A DNA stretch of 64,000 nt, taken from positions 106,776,043 through 106,840,042 of the forward strand of contig NC_077228.1 of assembly GCF_027887165.1 (NCBI RefSeq), read 5' to 3'. The stretch comes from Monodelphis domestica (lineage: Eukaryota; Chordata; Mammalia; Didelphimorphia; Didelphidae). How positions within the stretch are numbered: position 1 is the stretch's first letter; every line of letters starts with the position of its first letter. The position numbers were made by a program, and so were the translations under genes. A model generated the notes under the pieces. That model searched no databases. It was given only the letters and a program-made list of their open reading frames with translations, and was not told where the DNA came from. Positions 32,027 to 40,502 of the stretch are shown in pieces.

Positions 32027-34034
32027 TCCTTGTATTCTTGGTCCATATGCCCACATGTGCCTGCATTTACACATGTATACATATGTGTATACATATATTC
32101 ACATGCACACTATTCAACACATATCTACATAAAAAGAACCCTTAGCTTTTGTGTCTAGCACATAACTTCTAGAGAAAATTAAATATAAACTACTTTTATT
32201 CCTAAAGCTACCTTTCTATGTACTTGAATTGAACTCAGAAATTCAGATATCTCTCTGAGTTAAAGTTATAATTAAAAGAAAAGTTATCTCTCAAAACTGT
32301 AACCTCTGAGATACTTCCAGACCAGGGATTTGTTATCTTTATGCCATACAAGTTAATTTAATCTATCCCCAATTCTCATCTGACTTTGTGCATTTAGGGA
32401 AGCCTTTATTTCTTTCAAGGAGATAGTTAAGTCTGGTAGTTTTGATCCCCTAACAAAGACTACGAGATGTGGATGGGTCCCATAAAATAACTAATATTCC
32501 TTAGTTGATAGAGAGGGGGGGTGATTAGCCTCACGTGAATGCCAGTTAACCTTTTTTAGTATAGGCAATTGTAATGCTTTTGCCCCAATTCTACAATCTA
32601 TCACTTTTTCTCCATGCCTACTGAGACTCCTTTATTGTTGTGTGTTATTAAAGAGGGTCCCCTCCTTCTCATTGGCTTTACTGAGGCTGGCAGTCTGACC
32701 CACTTTGTTGACAGTGAGACCCATCACTTTAATACTGCTTAAGTGCTGAAGCTTGTACCTCAGTTTACTCTTATTAATTTTATTTGCTACACCTCTATGC
32801 CTCCATATAATATCACAATACAATAATCAGAGGAACTCAGAATCAGGCAAGAAGGACCTCAGAGTTCATTCAGTCCAACCTATATATGAATAGGAATCAT
32901 CTCCATCTCATATCTCATATTTTCACAACCCATCTATAAAACATACTAGAAAAAAAATAATAAACTTTTTCTGGTTCCTTGGCCCAAGGTAAAGCAATTT
33001 TGTAAAGCTATAGTAGGTCTGGGAAAACATACCATGAAGGAAAAAACCAAAAGCAAAATAAGCAAAACATCATGATGTGGGAAGGAAAAATTATGCTAAA
33101 GTCCCATGCCCCTGTTCTGATCCATTTAAATCATTTCTCTATTTCCTTACAGTTCTCACCAACAGTACATGTCCTCCAGTCATGCAGAGCCAGTGTCCCT
33201 ACCATCACATATGAGGTTGGAATCTATGACAACACTGCTATATCTCAGGTCTGTGGGAGCTTTATCCCTGCAGCAGACTATGTCAATGTTGGAGCTTCCA
33301 TAGAAAGCACAAGCACTTCTTCAGAGGATTCCCAGGATTATGTCAATGTGCCCAATGCCGAAGAAGTTTCTAAGAATCCAGATGCAGTAAACTCATTGAC
33401 TGAAAATCTCCAGGATCCTCAAATATCTGAAGAGAGTAAACCCAGTGCAGGAAGAGACAGAAGCTCTAGAGGTGTTGAAGACTGCACCAGTATTTGGGTT
33501 CTGGACATTGAGGACAGTGATTATCATGGGGATGCAGAGGCCTCTTCTCAGTCTTCCAATGACTATGTAAATGTGCCTGCAGCAGACAGTGAGGATGATC
33601 AGGACAGACAACCCTGGGTGACTTTTCGAGACTATAGGGCTTATGACAATGTCCTATGGGCTGAGCCTAATGGGAAAAAGTCAAATGAAGGGGAAGGGTT
33701 GACATCAATAAATGTAGGAGACTTGCTGGTTTGGACTCCCATTCTCCCTTTTGATGTCCAATATGAAGAGCAAAGAGAGAACTCACTTGACTTCTGGGAT
33801 TATGTGAATATGGAGCCATCAGCCCAGATTGGAAACAGCCAAGAAGAGACATCTGGAGAAACGGATAGTGAGGAATCTGATGACTATGTAAATGTGCCAA
33901 GTGTGATCGAGGAGGAGAAAATCAGTATTGAGCATGGACCTGGGGCAAAGGAACTGACTGCACAGGAGAAATCTACTAGCCAGGATGGAGATTTCTCTAG
34001 GTTCCTTCATAATTTAACTTCTGTACCCACCTAG
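22060..34034 (+). CDS. LAX1: LAX1, lymphocyte transmembrane adaptor 1 (gene span, five exons)
   Basis: LAX1 is a single-pass adaptor of T and B cells. Src/Syk-family kinases phosphorylate its cytoplasmic tyrosines, which recruit Grb2 and related SH2 proteins and restrain antigen-receptor signalling. Coding pieces are 22060-22103, 28276-28385, 29412-29522, 31895-31980 and 33153-34034. All junctions keep frame (phases 2, 1, 1, 0) and give about 410 residues, against 398 in human. Order: short extracellular N-terminus, one hydrophobic helix (residues about 21-40), basic stop-transfer NKWKK, a membrane-proximal segment with RAKNIYGFLP and RIFSTESL, then a long acidic serine-rich tail with seven Y-x-N motifs. 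ATP2B4 lies upstream on the same strand, as in other mammals. The identification is firm from ordered motifs across four exons. No poly(A) site could be fixed. Confidence 0.9.
22430..22515 (+). repeat. L2-type LINE tail fragment
   Basis: 'TTTCAATAAGTGTTTAAGAA', 'CAGCACTGTTAGGCACTAAA' and 'GATACAAAGAGAAAAGC' resemble the same tail seen at 20390. It lies 330 bases into LAX1 intron 1. Confidence 0.45.
22530..23566 (+). mobile_element. L2 (CR1-clade LINE), part 1 of 3
   Basis: On the plus strand this shows the L2 endonuclease start (CALWNACSRGNKL, HLLAIIETQMTE, TDYSFSHS), then after an internal deletion the end of the reverse-transcriptase ORF and 3' sequence ('TCAAAACTGAACTCATTCTT', 'ATCCTCAACTCCTCACTGTC'). 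It is in the first LAX1 intron, sense to the gene. A 131-codon open frame at 22520-22915 is this decayed ORF, not a host gene. Stops and frameshifts make it dead. Confidence 0.85.
23567..24268 (-). mobile_element. Solo LTR inserted in L2
   Basis: A 702-base block interrupts the L2. Its ends are TGATAGGAG and CCACATCA on the plus strand, so both termini read TGAT(A/G) inward. It is bounded by GGAC (23563-23566) and GGTC (24269-24272), a decayed 4-base duplication. On the minus strand an AATAAA lies at 23650-23645, before the U5-like end CTCCTATCA, so its sense is minus. It is noncoding. The L2 reading resumes at CCATCTGTCTCAAGTCTCTC. Confidence 0.75.
24269..24520 (+). mobile_element. L2 LINE, part 2 of 3
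   Basis: Continues the L2 after the LTR: 'GTCTCAAGTCTCTCCCCACT', 'CTGACTATGTCACTCCCATA', 'AAACTCCAGTGGCTCCCTAT'. Confidence 0.85.
24524..24718 (+). mobile_element. WSINE1-like SINE in L2
   Basis: Full-length and little diverged (GGAGGCAGCTGGATAGTTCA to GACGGAAGGTAAGGG). It is flanked by A-rich AAAACAAACCCT-like duplicates and abuts an antisense copy on its 3' side. Confidence 0.88.
24722..24900 (-). mobile_element. WSINE1-like SINE, antisense, in L2
   Basis: 'CCCTTATATTCTGTCTCAGA', 'GGCTAGGCAGTGGGGGTTGA', 'TTGAACTCAGAACCCCCATC' and a head ending CACCCTAGCTA. With the previous copy it forms a tail-to-tail inverted pair inside LAX1 intron 1. Confidence 0.85.
24901..25395 (+). mobile_element. 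L2 LINE, part 3 of 3 (3' end)
   Basis: The L2 resumes with 'TACCATGTATTCTTCAATTC' and 'GACACTGGCCTCCTGGCTGT' and ends in the L2 terminus 'GTATTAACTGACTGACTGA'. Within it, 25261-25320 is foreign and resembles part of the LTR at 23567-24268. Confidence 0.8.
25470..25800 (-). mobile_element. L1 3' UTR fragment, antisense
   Basis: T-rich start, then 'CCCATGGCTACATGATTCAT', 'CTTTTCTCCCAACTCCCAG' and 'ATTTCTACTCCCACAGTACT'. This is the complement of the L1 3' UTR whose sense form appears at 34.9-35.1 kb. It is 5'-truncated. Confidence 0.7.
26370..26600 (+). mobile_element. MIR-type SINE
   Basis: 'GCAGCATGGTTTGCTGGAAG', 'CTGAGCTCATTCCAGATTGG', 'ATGACCTTGAGCAGCTTTCT' and 'TACGGAAAATGAGAGATAAT' in sense MIR order. 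Diverged. Confidence 0.65.
26600..27260. other. A+T-rich intron sequence, nothing recognised
   Basis: LAX1 intron 1 sequence with TATA/TATG-rich stretches, especially 27150-27260. No exon or repeat family could be named. Confidence 0.4.
27275..27385 (+). repeat. L2 fragment
   Basis: 'CATCTCCAGCTTGATGTCTT' and 'CATGTCCAAGATGGAAGTCA' correspond to the same L2 region as 27905-28150, so two copies of one segment flank the MAR1-like SINE and GA array. Confidence 0.5.
27487..27736 (+). mobile_element. MAR1-like SINE
   Basis: Complete, from GGCAGTTTGGTGGCATAGTG through GAGCTGGAGAAGGAAATGGC to GAGTCAGGCATGACTAAAAC. It runs directly into the (GA)n array. Confidence 0.88.
27738..27856. repeat. (GA)n / (GACA)n microsatellite
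   Basis: A GAGA array with GACA interruptions that probably grew from the A-rich SINE tail. Confidence 0.95.
27905..28150 (+). repeat. L2 fragment near the LAX1 transmembrane exon
   Basis: 'CAATATGTCCAAGATGGTAC', 'CATCTTTGACTCCTTTTCAA' and 'CCAACCCCATATCCTATC' match the L2 ORF end and 3' region. It ends about 125 bases before exon 2. Confidence 0.55.
28276..28385 (+). CDS. LAX1: LAX1 transmembrane exon
   Basis: A 110-base exon between TTCTCCTAG and GTGAGT. It reads (G)FKDQPSVLFSVV, then the hydrophobic helix SGLLAIVFVTALLFTLWFW, then NKWKK. The KDQ start, the following helix and the aromatic-basic end line up with the single membrane span of human LAX1. The start takes one base to complete a split codon and the end leaves one base, matching its neighbours. 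The charge pattern (basic cytoplasmic side) fits type III topology with a short outer N-terminus and no cleaved signal peptide. Confidence 0.9.
29047..29237 (-). mobile_element. WSINE1-like SINE, antisense, in LAX1 intron
   Basis: 'AACTCTTACCTTCCATCTTG', 'GACTTGCCCAGAGTCACACA' and the head CCACCCAGCTGCTCC. It lies 175 bases before LAX1 exon 3. Confidence 0.88.
29412..29522 (+). CDS. LAX1: LAX1 membrane-proximal exon
   Basis: A 111-base exon after TTATAG encoding (K)QVSYFRVTVFPLVTLSQ, then RAKNIYGFLPQ. The RVTV-P-L-TL and RAKNIY segments are diagnostic of LAX1. I place the donor at GTAGGT (29523), so the exon ends QVRP plus one base. That gives the phase needed by the next exon and a length equal to the human counterpart. 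A stronger-looking donor GTAAGG lies 10 bases upstream at 29513 but would break the frame. Confidence 0.85.
29997..30560 (+). repeat. L2 3' end fragments
   Basis: 'AAAGATTTATTAGGCACCCA', 'CTCTGCCTTCAGGAAGTTAA' and later 'GATCAGATCTGCACTTTAGG' are L2 3' UTR words in the right order, in LAX1 intron 3. Confidence 0.6.
31088..31330 (+). mobile_element. MIR-type core SINE
   Basis: 'GCCTGAGTTCAAACTTAGCC', 'CAAGTCACTTCACCTCTGTT', 'GGAGATAATAATGGCATCTA' and 'AAAGTATTTTGCAAACATTA' in sense MIR order. Well preserved for this class. Confidence 0.75.
31338..31577 (-). mobile_element. MAR1-like SINE, antisense
   Basis: 'GTTGTTTCAGTCATGTTCAG', 'CATTTCCTTCTCCAATTAAT' and 'GTTAAGTGACTTACCCAGG' in antisense order, next to the MIR copy. 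Confidence 0.8.
31895..31980 (+). CDS. LAX1: LAX1 exon 4
   Basis: An 86-base exon between TTTAAG and GTAAGA encoding RRHSRNIRIFSTESLI, then PRNSDNPNSEHV. RIF-STESL and the N-S-E-H-V end match the conserved juxtamembrane block of LAX1. Serines here are possible kinase targets. It starts with two bases of a split codon and ends in phase 0. A (CA)n repeat begins only 11 bases after the exon. Confidence 0.88.
31991..32027. repeat. (CG/CA)n repeat just past LAX1 exon 4
   Basis: GCGTGCGCGC followed by about 13 CA units. Alternating purine-pyrimidine DNA of this kind can take the Z form. It starts within 11 bases of the donor site. Confidence 0.9.
32030..33152 (+). other. LAX1 intron 4
   Basis: No clear repeat, apart from a MIR-like trace near 32840-32900 ('GGACCTCAGAGTTCATTCAG'). 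The intron ends in TATTTCCTTACAG. Open frames of about 60 codons here are not conserved-looking. Confidence 0.5.
33153..34034 (+). CDS. LAX1: LAX1 terminal exon (phosphotyrosine tail)
   Basis: An 882-base exon after TTCCTTACAG encoding 293 residues and a TAG stop. The frame is open upstream to an ATG at 33072, but those 27 codons are intron: the acceptor splits them off and the homology begins only after it. The tail is acidic and serine-rich. Y-x-N motifs (Grb2 SH2-type sites) have their Tyr codons at about 33225 (IYDN), 33279, 33339, 33564, 33642 (AYDN), 33801 and 33885. Five of the seven read DYVN. SSEDSQDYVNVP matches the best conserved human site. The last 20 or so residues after GPGAKEL extend past the human end. 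Confidence 0.92.
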   Translation, partial: FSPTVHVLQSCRASVPTITYEVGIYDNTAISQVCGSFIPAADYVNVGASIESTSTSSEDSQDYVNVPNAEEVSKNPDAVNSLTENLQDPQISEESKPSAGRDRSSRGVEDCTSIWVLDIEDSDYHGDAEASSQSSNDYVNVPAADSEDDQDRQPWVTFRDYRAYDNVLWAEPNGKKSNEGEGLTSINVGDLLVWTPILPFDVQYEEQRENSLDFWDYVNMEPSAQIGNSQEETSGETDSEESDDYVNVPSVIEEEKISIEHGPGAKELTAQEKSTSQDGDFSRFLHNLTSVPT

Positions 34035-34199
34035 CAGGGACTGAACTCAATGGAGGACTAAGAAATTTTCAATCTGAGCCATCTAATGAAAGATGAAAGA
34101 GGTGTGTGACAAGTGGGCAAAAGGACCTATGAAAATGGTGAGGGCAGGGGAAGGAGAGCGGCAAAAGTAAGAAAGGAACTACTCTTAAGCAATGGAACC

Positions 34200-34565
34200 T
34201 AGTAGAACCAGCATAGACCTGCAAGCCAGGAAAATGAGGGATGAACTCTGATTCTACCAATTGTATGTTCCATTTGTAAGTTAGTTACCTCCCTGTACTT
34301 CAGTTTCATTATCTGCCAAATGAGCATATCTAGTCCCACCTGCCTAAGAAGCAGTGTGATACAACAGAAAGCACTATACATTTGGAGTCAAAGGGCTCGA
34401 GTTCAATGCCAGCCTAAACTAATCCCAGCAAAATTATACTTAGGTGTAGGCTTGGGAAAATAACCTCTCAGGGCCTCAGTTTCCACATCTGTAAAATGAG
34501 GGACAGGACTAGATGGTTTCTAAGGTCCCTACCAGTTCCAGATCTATAATCCTTCCCCTCAGAGT
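34200..34565 (+). mobile_element. Two MIR-type SINE pieces
   Basis: One copy at about 34215-34330 ('CTCCCTGTACTTCAGTTTCA') and one at 34350-34560 ('GGGCCTCAGTTTCCACATCT', 'CCAGTTCCAGATCTATAATC'). They sit in what may be LAX1 3' UTR. Confidence 0.6.
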
Positions 34566-34739
34566 TCCCATGAGGATGTTCTAATGATGTAAAAGCACTT
34601 TATAAAGGAAGGGGTAATACAAATATAAGGAATGATCATTCCAAACCAGTGATGTTACTAATGCCTCTCTGAGAAAAATCACCATTAACAATGCTGCTAA
34701 AATTATATATTGAAGCAGTTAAGCATACTCCATCATAAA

Positions 34740-35100
34740 AATGCCAACTGATGCAGAGTGAAATGAGTAGAACCAGGAGAACATTGTGGAACAATCTTAT
34801 GAGAGAGAATGCTAACCACATTGAGAGAAAGAACTGAGAGTATAAATGCAAAAGAAAAACACATTATATTACCTGTCACATGTATATATGGGCATGTGAT
34901 TTGGGGTTTAGGCTTTAAAAGATAGCTCTATAGCAAAAATATGGATTCATATTGGATATTAATATGGAAATAAGTGTCAAGTAATAACATTTGTAAAACC
35001 CAATGGAATTGCTTGTCATCTCTGGGGATGGGGAGGGAAGAGGAGAGGGGAAAAAATGAATCATGTATTTAAAAATAAAAATTAATAAAAAATAAAAATG
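34740..35100 (+). mobile_element. L1 3' end fragment
   Basis: 'CTGATGCAGAGTGAAATGAG', 'AGAACCAGGAGAACATTGTG' and the A-rich terminus 'AATTAATAAAAAATAAAAAT' are the sense L1 3' region. It is old and 5'-truncated. Its terminus provides several AATAAA words that LAX1 could use as poly(A) signals. Confidence 0.75.
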
Positions 35101-35383
35101 CCCCAAATTAAAATGTTTTCAGTTTCTGAATCTTAATCTCTACTTCCCACCAAGGCTGCTCCATTTTTACTGTTTCACCTAAAGGTGGATTTTCATGGAT
35201 TCAATGAAAGATATTAGTTGGGTTTGCTTATATGTAGAAGTCTAGACAAACTCAGAACTAAGTTAGGGGGAAGTTTTCATTTGGTCCATTTGTATGATCA
35301 TATGATCTTATTGGAAAGGAGTTAAACTAGAAAAGGATCCAATCTGGTGACCCAAGGTGGAAGATCAAGAAATCTACAAACAA

Positions 35384-35592
35384 GGGGCATATAGGTGGCT
35401 CAGTGGATAGAGAACCAGTCCTAGAGATGGGGGGTACTTGGTTCAAATCTCACCTCAGACACTTCCTAGCTGTGTGACCCTGAGCAAGTCTCTTAAACGA
35501 CAGGTGCCTAGTCCTTACCACACTTCTGCCCTTGGAACCAATACTTAATATTGATTCTAAGAAGGAAGGCAAGGGTTTTTTTTTTTAAAAGA
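35384..35592 (+). mobile_element. WSINE1-like SINE
   Basis: GGGGCATATAGGTGGCTCAG to GAAGGCAAGGG plus a T/A tail, full length with moderate divergence. Confidence 0.88.
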
Positions 35593-35599
35593 AGTCTAT

Positions 35600-37540
35600 G
35601 ATCCACTACACTCTGCTATTGACTGATGTAAATTTGAATCAAACTGTGCCTTTGTTGCTTCTTCTGTAAAGCTGGGAATAACAAAGAAGACATGTATTGG
35701 TAATTGCATTAACATCATTTATAATACCTTTTCACATGTGGTCCATCTCCCCAAATGGATTATAAGTTTATTGAAGACTAGGACCTCTTCATAATTTTCT
35801 TTATGTCATCCATAACATCTAACCTAGTTCCTTATATATACTAGATATTCAAATGCTTCTTGATAAGGGGAATATTATATGCACTTATATGTGTACATTT
35901 GTATACATATATTCCTAGTTTGGGATAAATTACTACTTTAATCAATTTGGGGATGAATTCTGGACATTTCTTTAAGATTCTCCTTTTTGTTAAAGAGAAT
36001 GATTACTTGATTTGTGCCTACATAAAAAGCAGAGTTGGCGAGAACTTTTTTCTGGCTTTCGCTTTGGGAGAAAACACAGATTCCAATCTCTTTCTATGAA
36101 GAGTCCCCTGAAGGAGAAAAAGGCTTTTGGGAAAAGCTGGTCTGTAAAGGAGCTGGTACTTCAACATATCTTTGATTTCCAACTTGCTGCCTTAAAGGCT
36201 TTGAGGGACTTTTGTCTTGTGTAAAATTGGAGACTCTCTTAATTGAGCTGAGATATTTTGTTCCCAATCTGAGAGTTCATTTACTCTATGTATTGTCTGA
36301 CATATTTTGATCTATATGACTTTCTCCGATTTCCATTTGCCTTCAGTGTAAATAAATAGACTTATTTACTATTCATTATTTGCAATGGCCTTTGTATAAT
36401 TAGAATTTGGTAGGAAGGAAGTTGTCTTTGGATATAGCATGAAGCACTCCTTCCCCATTAAGAGATTGCAACCAAGAAAGATGCAATATTCCAGAAAAGC
36501 CACTGTTGGGGAAGCCACTGACTGAAGGAAGAAATCTTCAGTCTAGTAGCTTCCTATTTCAGCTAATTATTATTTCAAACTAAGTAATAAATTCCATTGT
36601 TTCAATTGCCAAGCGAGTATAAGTGTTGACAGTACCCTCAAAATTTCTGATAATGAATCAGTTGCCCTTACTATTATGATAATTCTATCCTTCTCACTGA
36701 CCAACACAATTTCTCTTAGTCATTTGATGTTCTATTGTTTCTTAGATCACAGAAGCAAAATCTGAAGAAAGATGAAGTTTTCAGGAACCAAAGGGTTGCT
36801 ATCAGGAAATGATAGCCCCTCTTGTCTATTCTCTTCAACTATGGAACAAAAGAAAACAGATTAGTGGGAGATTGAGATGAGAGGCAAAAAAGACTTTTCT
36901 CCAGTAGGAAGCAGCACACATCAAAGGCAGATGAGGTTATGGAATCTCTGGAAGGGGAGGGAAGATAAAGATATTGTGAACTATAGAAGTCTGAAGATGA
37001 TATCTAGCACAGAAACACTGCTGAGAGTATAGGGGCTGGTGACCTGAACCACTCCCTGCCTTGCAAAGCCATTGGAGAAGTATGCTCTCTAGTTAGGGGG
37101 ATTAAGCTCCTCATTCTCATATGTCATGGTTCACAAATAAGCCTCTCCCCTAGTTCCCAAAGAATGATATCACAATCACAAAGTTATGGATCAAATGGGA
37201 AAAGATTCCCCCCTGCCCCATCCATCAAAGATTAAAGAAATAAAAGAGAGATATCCAAGGCACACTGTGAATCAGGTTCAGGACAGGTAGTTTATTCTTA
37301 CACAGAGAACTCTTAAGCATAGAGAATCATAACGCATTAACAGAATGATTAGAACAGTATTTAGAAACTTTATAATTACAATTACAATCACAGAGGGGGC
37401 TAATATTTTAAGCCTCATCAGAGCATAAGTAGGTATGAAAAACTGCTAATTAGGGATTTCATATTTCATCTTGGAAAACACTTCTCTGCTGGTAAAAACC
37501 AAGGAGGAGTATAGAAGGAATAAGTATTTATTAAATACCT
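35600..37540. other. LAX1 3' flank, possible old LTRs
   Basis: No exon recognised. GTAAATAAATAGAC at 36347-36360 holds an AATAAA preceded by 'CCTACATAAAAAGCAGAG' near 36020, which recalls an LTR promoter and poly(A) arrangement on the plus strand. Another AATAAA-like word on the minus strand lies near 37290. Neither has recognisable TG...CA ends with a duplication, so LTR status is only a suggestion. The 70-codon frame at 36012-36224 has no features. Confidence 0.25.
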
Positions 37541-37547
37541 ACTACCA

Positions 37548-37793
37548 GGGCAGCTAGGTGGCCCCATAGTGCAAAGGGAGTCTGGCCTGTAGTCAGGAAG
37601 ACTCATCTTCCTGAGTTCAAATCCAGCTTCAAACACTTACTGACTATGAGACCCTAGGTAAATCACTTAGCCCTTTTGGCCTCAGTTTCTTCATCTGATA
37701 AATGAATTGAAGAAGAAAATGGCAAACTGCTTTCATTATCTTTGCCATAAAAAACCCAGATGAGGTCACCCAAAATTGGACATGATGAATAAC
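37548..37793 (+). mobile_element. MAR1-like SINE
   Basis: 'AGGGCAGCTAGGTGGCCCCA', 'CTTCCTGAGTTCAAATCCAG', 'GAAGAAAATGGCAAACTGCT' and 'CCCAAAATTGGACATGATG'. Full length. Confidence 0.88.
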
Positions 37794-37799
37794 AAAAAG

Positions 37800-37975
37800 T
37801 GCCTACACAATTTGTAACAATCCTGTGAGATATTTATTATTCTGATCACTGACAATTGGAGAAACTGAGATACACAGACATCAAGTGACTTGCCCAGGAT
37901 CACACAGCTCGTTAGTACCTGAGATCAAATTTGAACTCTGGTCTTGGGCCCAGTTCTGTATCCTTAGTTTATCTT
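37800..37975 (-). mobile_element. MIR-type SINE, antisense
   Basis: 'CAATCCTGTGAGATATTTAT', 'AAGTGACTTGCCCAGGATCA' and 'TTTGAACTCTGGTCTTGGGC' in antisense MIR order. Confidence 0.65.
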
Positions 37976-37979
37976 CTAT

Positions 37980-38138
37980 ATAACTTGTTTGTACTTAGCT
38001 TTTTACAAATCATCTCTCCCGTTAGACTCTGAGCTCTTTGAGAGCAGGTACTGTCTTTTGCCTTTCTTTGTACCCCCAGAGCTTAGTCTGGTTCCTGGCA
38101 CATATTAAGCTCTTAATAAATGTTTATTGACTGACTAC
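37980..38138 (+). mobile_element. L2 3' terminus
   Basis: 'CTCTGAGCTCTTTGAGAGCA', 'CTGTCTTTTGCCTTTCTTTG' and 'AATAAATGTTTATTGACTGA' form a well-preserved L2 3' end. Confidence 0.85.
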
Positions 38139-38139
38139 A

Positions 38140-38510
38140 AGAGCCTTATAAATATCTAATTTTATTTTACAACAACCTCAGAAGAGAAGTATTATTATTT
38201 CTCCCATTTTATAGATATAGAAATGAAACAAATAGAGGTTAATTAATGTGCCTGGCTGACACAAGCAACTAGCTTCTGAGGCCAGATTTGAGCTCAGGTC
38301 TTCCTGTTACCACATCCAATATTCTGTCAACCATATCATTGACCTAGAAAGCCAGAGAAGTGGGTTAGAGATAAGAACCTACTTCTCTCTATCTCTAGAT
38401 AAGTATGTAAACTTGAATGATTCATTTGACTTTCTGGGCTCTCATTCTCATCTATAAAATTCAGAGGGACCTAAATGGTCTCTGAGGTCCCTTCAAGTTC
38501 CATAATTCTC
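38140..38510. mobile_element. MIR-type pieces on both strands
   Basis: An antisense copy at 38150-38340 ('CTCCCATTTTATAGATATAG', 'GAGCTCAGGTCTTCCTGTTA') is followed by a sense fragment to about 38510 ('TTCATTTGACTTTCTGGGCT'). Confidence 0.55.
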
Positions 38511-38992
38511 AGAGGAAATAGATCTGGGATGGAGCAGTATTTAAAAAAAGAATAATCATAATATATATAATAATAATAAAAATTAAAAATTAAATAAAAA
38601 CTAATAAAAAGTATACAACTAGTTACAATCAAGAGATTGTATTCAGTCACATGCAGTAGTTTCCTTCTGGTAAAGATGGAAACAGGAGTTAAAGGAGGAT
38701 GCTTGCTGGTTGTGATGAACAACCAGATATTGCATACTGAAAGTGCATGGGCATTTCCTTCTCCGGAAGCCACAGCAAACAACAAAGCAGAAATCAGTCA
38801 AGCAGCCATACAAGGGACCTGTGTTCTGTATTCTGGGAAATGCTAATCAGATACCTGGCTGTGGCAAGGGGAGAAAGGGGAGGAGAGGAAAGTGAAAGAC
38901 AACTGTAACTAGGGTAGACTGACTGGGGTTTTTCCTAAGTGCACTAAAACTTAGAGAACATTATAGCACTTTCAGTAGGTCAGATAATTTTA

Positions 38993-39145
38993 GAAGCAGC
39001 TAGATGGCTCATGGATAGAGTACCAGGCCTGAAGTTGGGAGAACCTCTAGAAGCAAGAAGAATAAGTCTAATACTTTTTCCATATGACAGCCCTTCAGAT
39101 ATCTGAAGACAGTTATGATGTCTTATCTCAGTTTTCTTTTTTTTT
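38993..39145 (+). repeat. SINE head plus CR1/L3-like fragment
   Basis: GAAGCAGCTAGATGGCTCAT at 38993 is a SINE head. 'CATATGACAGCCCTTCAGAT' and 'TCTGAAGACAGTTATGATGT' resemble an old CR1/L3-type repeat. L1 sequence begins shortly after. Confidence 0.4.
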
Positions 39146-39159
39146 CCAGCTTAAATGGC

Positions 39160-40305
39160 ATTTATTTAGCAAGATTTATTTAGCAGCAGTGGGAACCTTG
39201 GGGTGGGAAAAGGTGCTGATCTAAAGCGTATATCTTGGGGACAGGACTGTGCCAAATTCAGCGCATCAAACACAGATGGCGGGGAAGGACCTGGAGAGGG
39301 AGAATAGAGCTAACAGCCTGGTCAGAGCCGTGAAGGTCCTCCATATTGCTTCCAGGACATTTTGGCCGCAGAGCACACCCAACCCAACCCAGCAGAACTT
39401 AATCCCATAAAATGTCTTGAGAACTCAGGGAAGCCCAGGCTCCAACACCCCTCCCTCAGGGACTGCTGGGCTTTAATACATTCAAAAGCCTCCAGAGGAC
39501 AGCGAAGCTCAAACTCCAACAACCCTTCCCCACAGACTGTACCAAGAGATCCTCTGTCCAAGCTAAAAGAGGAAAGACTGACAGAAGCCCCCAAAACCAA
39601 AAAATAAGAGGAGCAAGAGCACAGACAAATACAGGGAGAAAAGAAGGAGTAAATATGAGAAATCAACAGAAAAAGAAGAAAGAAATTATGATAGAGAGCT
39701 TCTATTCAGCAAACATAACAGAGGGGAAAGAGATCAGCAAACGATAAATCAGATATCCCAGTAAATTGGATACAGGCTTTGGAAGAACTCAAAATTCAAT
39801 TCAAAACACAATTAAGAGAGACTGAAGACAATTGGGGAAAGAACTTAAAAACTAAGATAAGTCATCTGGAAACAGAGGCACTTGAACTAAAATGAAAAAT
39901 AGTGTCTTGAAAGCCAAAATCAACCAGGTAGAAAATGAGGCTAAATAGATGAAAGATGAGGCAAAGGAGATGAAAGACGAGGTAAAGAGGATGAAAGATG
40001 ACCTCCAAAGAAAATCATACCAGAAGGAGAAGGATTACCAAAAAGCCAGGGCTGAAATCCAGTCTTTAAGAACCAGAATACAACAACTAGAATTAAGTGG
40101 CCTCACAAGTCAGAAGGACACTATAAAACAAAATGAAAAGAATGAAAAAATTGAGGAAAATATAAAGCATCTCATTCACAAAACAGAGGATTTAGAAAAT
40201 TGTTCAAGGAGAGACAATTTAAGAATCATTGGTGTACCAGAAGACCATGACAAAAGAAAAAGCCTGGACATAATACTACAGGAAATCATTCAAAAAAACT
40301 GCCCC
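39160..40305 (+). mobile_element. L1, 5' UTR and ORF1 first part
   Basis: The L1 left edge is approximate; GATGGCGGGGAAGGACCTGG at 39275 looks like L1 5' UTR. ORF1 can be followed from about 39658: a coiled-coil-rich N-terminal part with repeated MKDEVKRMKDD-type heptads, then SRRDNLRIIGVPED, the hallmark of the ORF1 RNA-binding domain. Stops in the first part, for example near 39747 and 39945, show it is dead. The ORF is then split at 40305 by a SINE. Confidence 0.85.
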
Positions 40306-40502
40306 GGGGGCAGCTGGGTAGCTCAGTGGATTAAGAGCGAGTCCTAGAGACAGGAGGTCCTAGGTTCAAATCTGGCCTCAGCCACTTCCTAGCTGTGTGA
40401 CCCTGGGCAAGTCACTTGACCCCCATTGCCTAGCCCTTACCACTCTTCTGCCTTGGAGCCAATACACAGTATTGACTTCAAGACGGAAGGTAAGGGTTTA
40501 AA
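40306..40502 (+). mobile_element. WSINE1-like SINE inside L1 ORF1
   Basis: Full-length copy flanked by AAAAAAACTGCCCC at 40292-40305 and 40503-40516. The L1 ORF1 frame (..QKNCP / NILDQEGK..) joins cleanly across it, so this SINE came after the L1. Confidence 0.93.

Noticed and set aside
33072..33152. ATG at 33072 as the LAX1 start in a single-exon gene
   Set aside because: The 27 codons before 33153 lie upstream of a good acceptor and do not resemble LAX1; upstream exons supply the membrane span.
36012..36224. 70-codon frame downstream of LAX1 as an exon of the next gene
   Set aside because: No splice sites in phase and no similarity I can recognise to the expected neighbour ZC3H11A.
39949..40347. 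132-codon coiled-coil protein as a host gene
   Set aside because: It is L1 ORF1 (heptads followed by the RRDNLRIIG motif), and it ends in a SINE.
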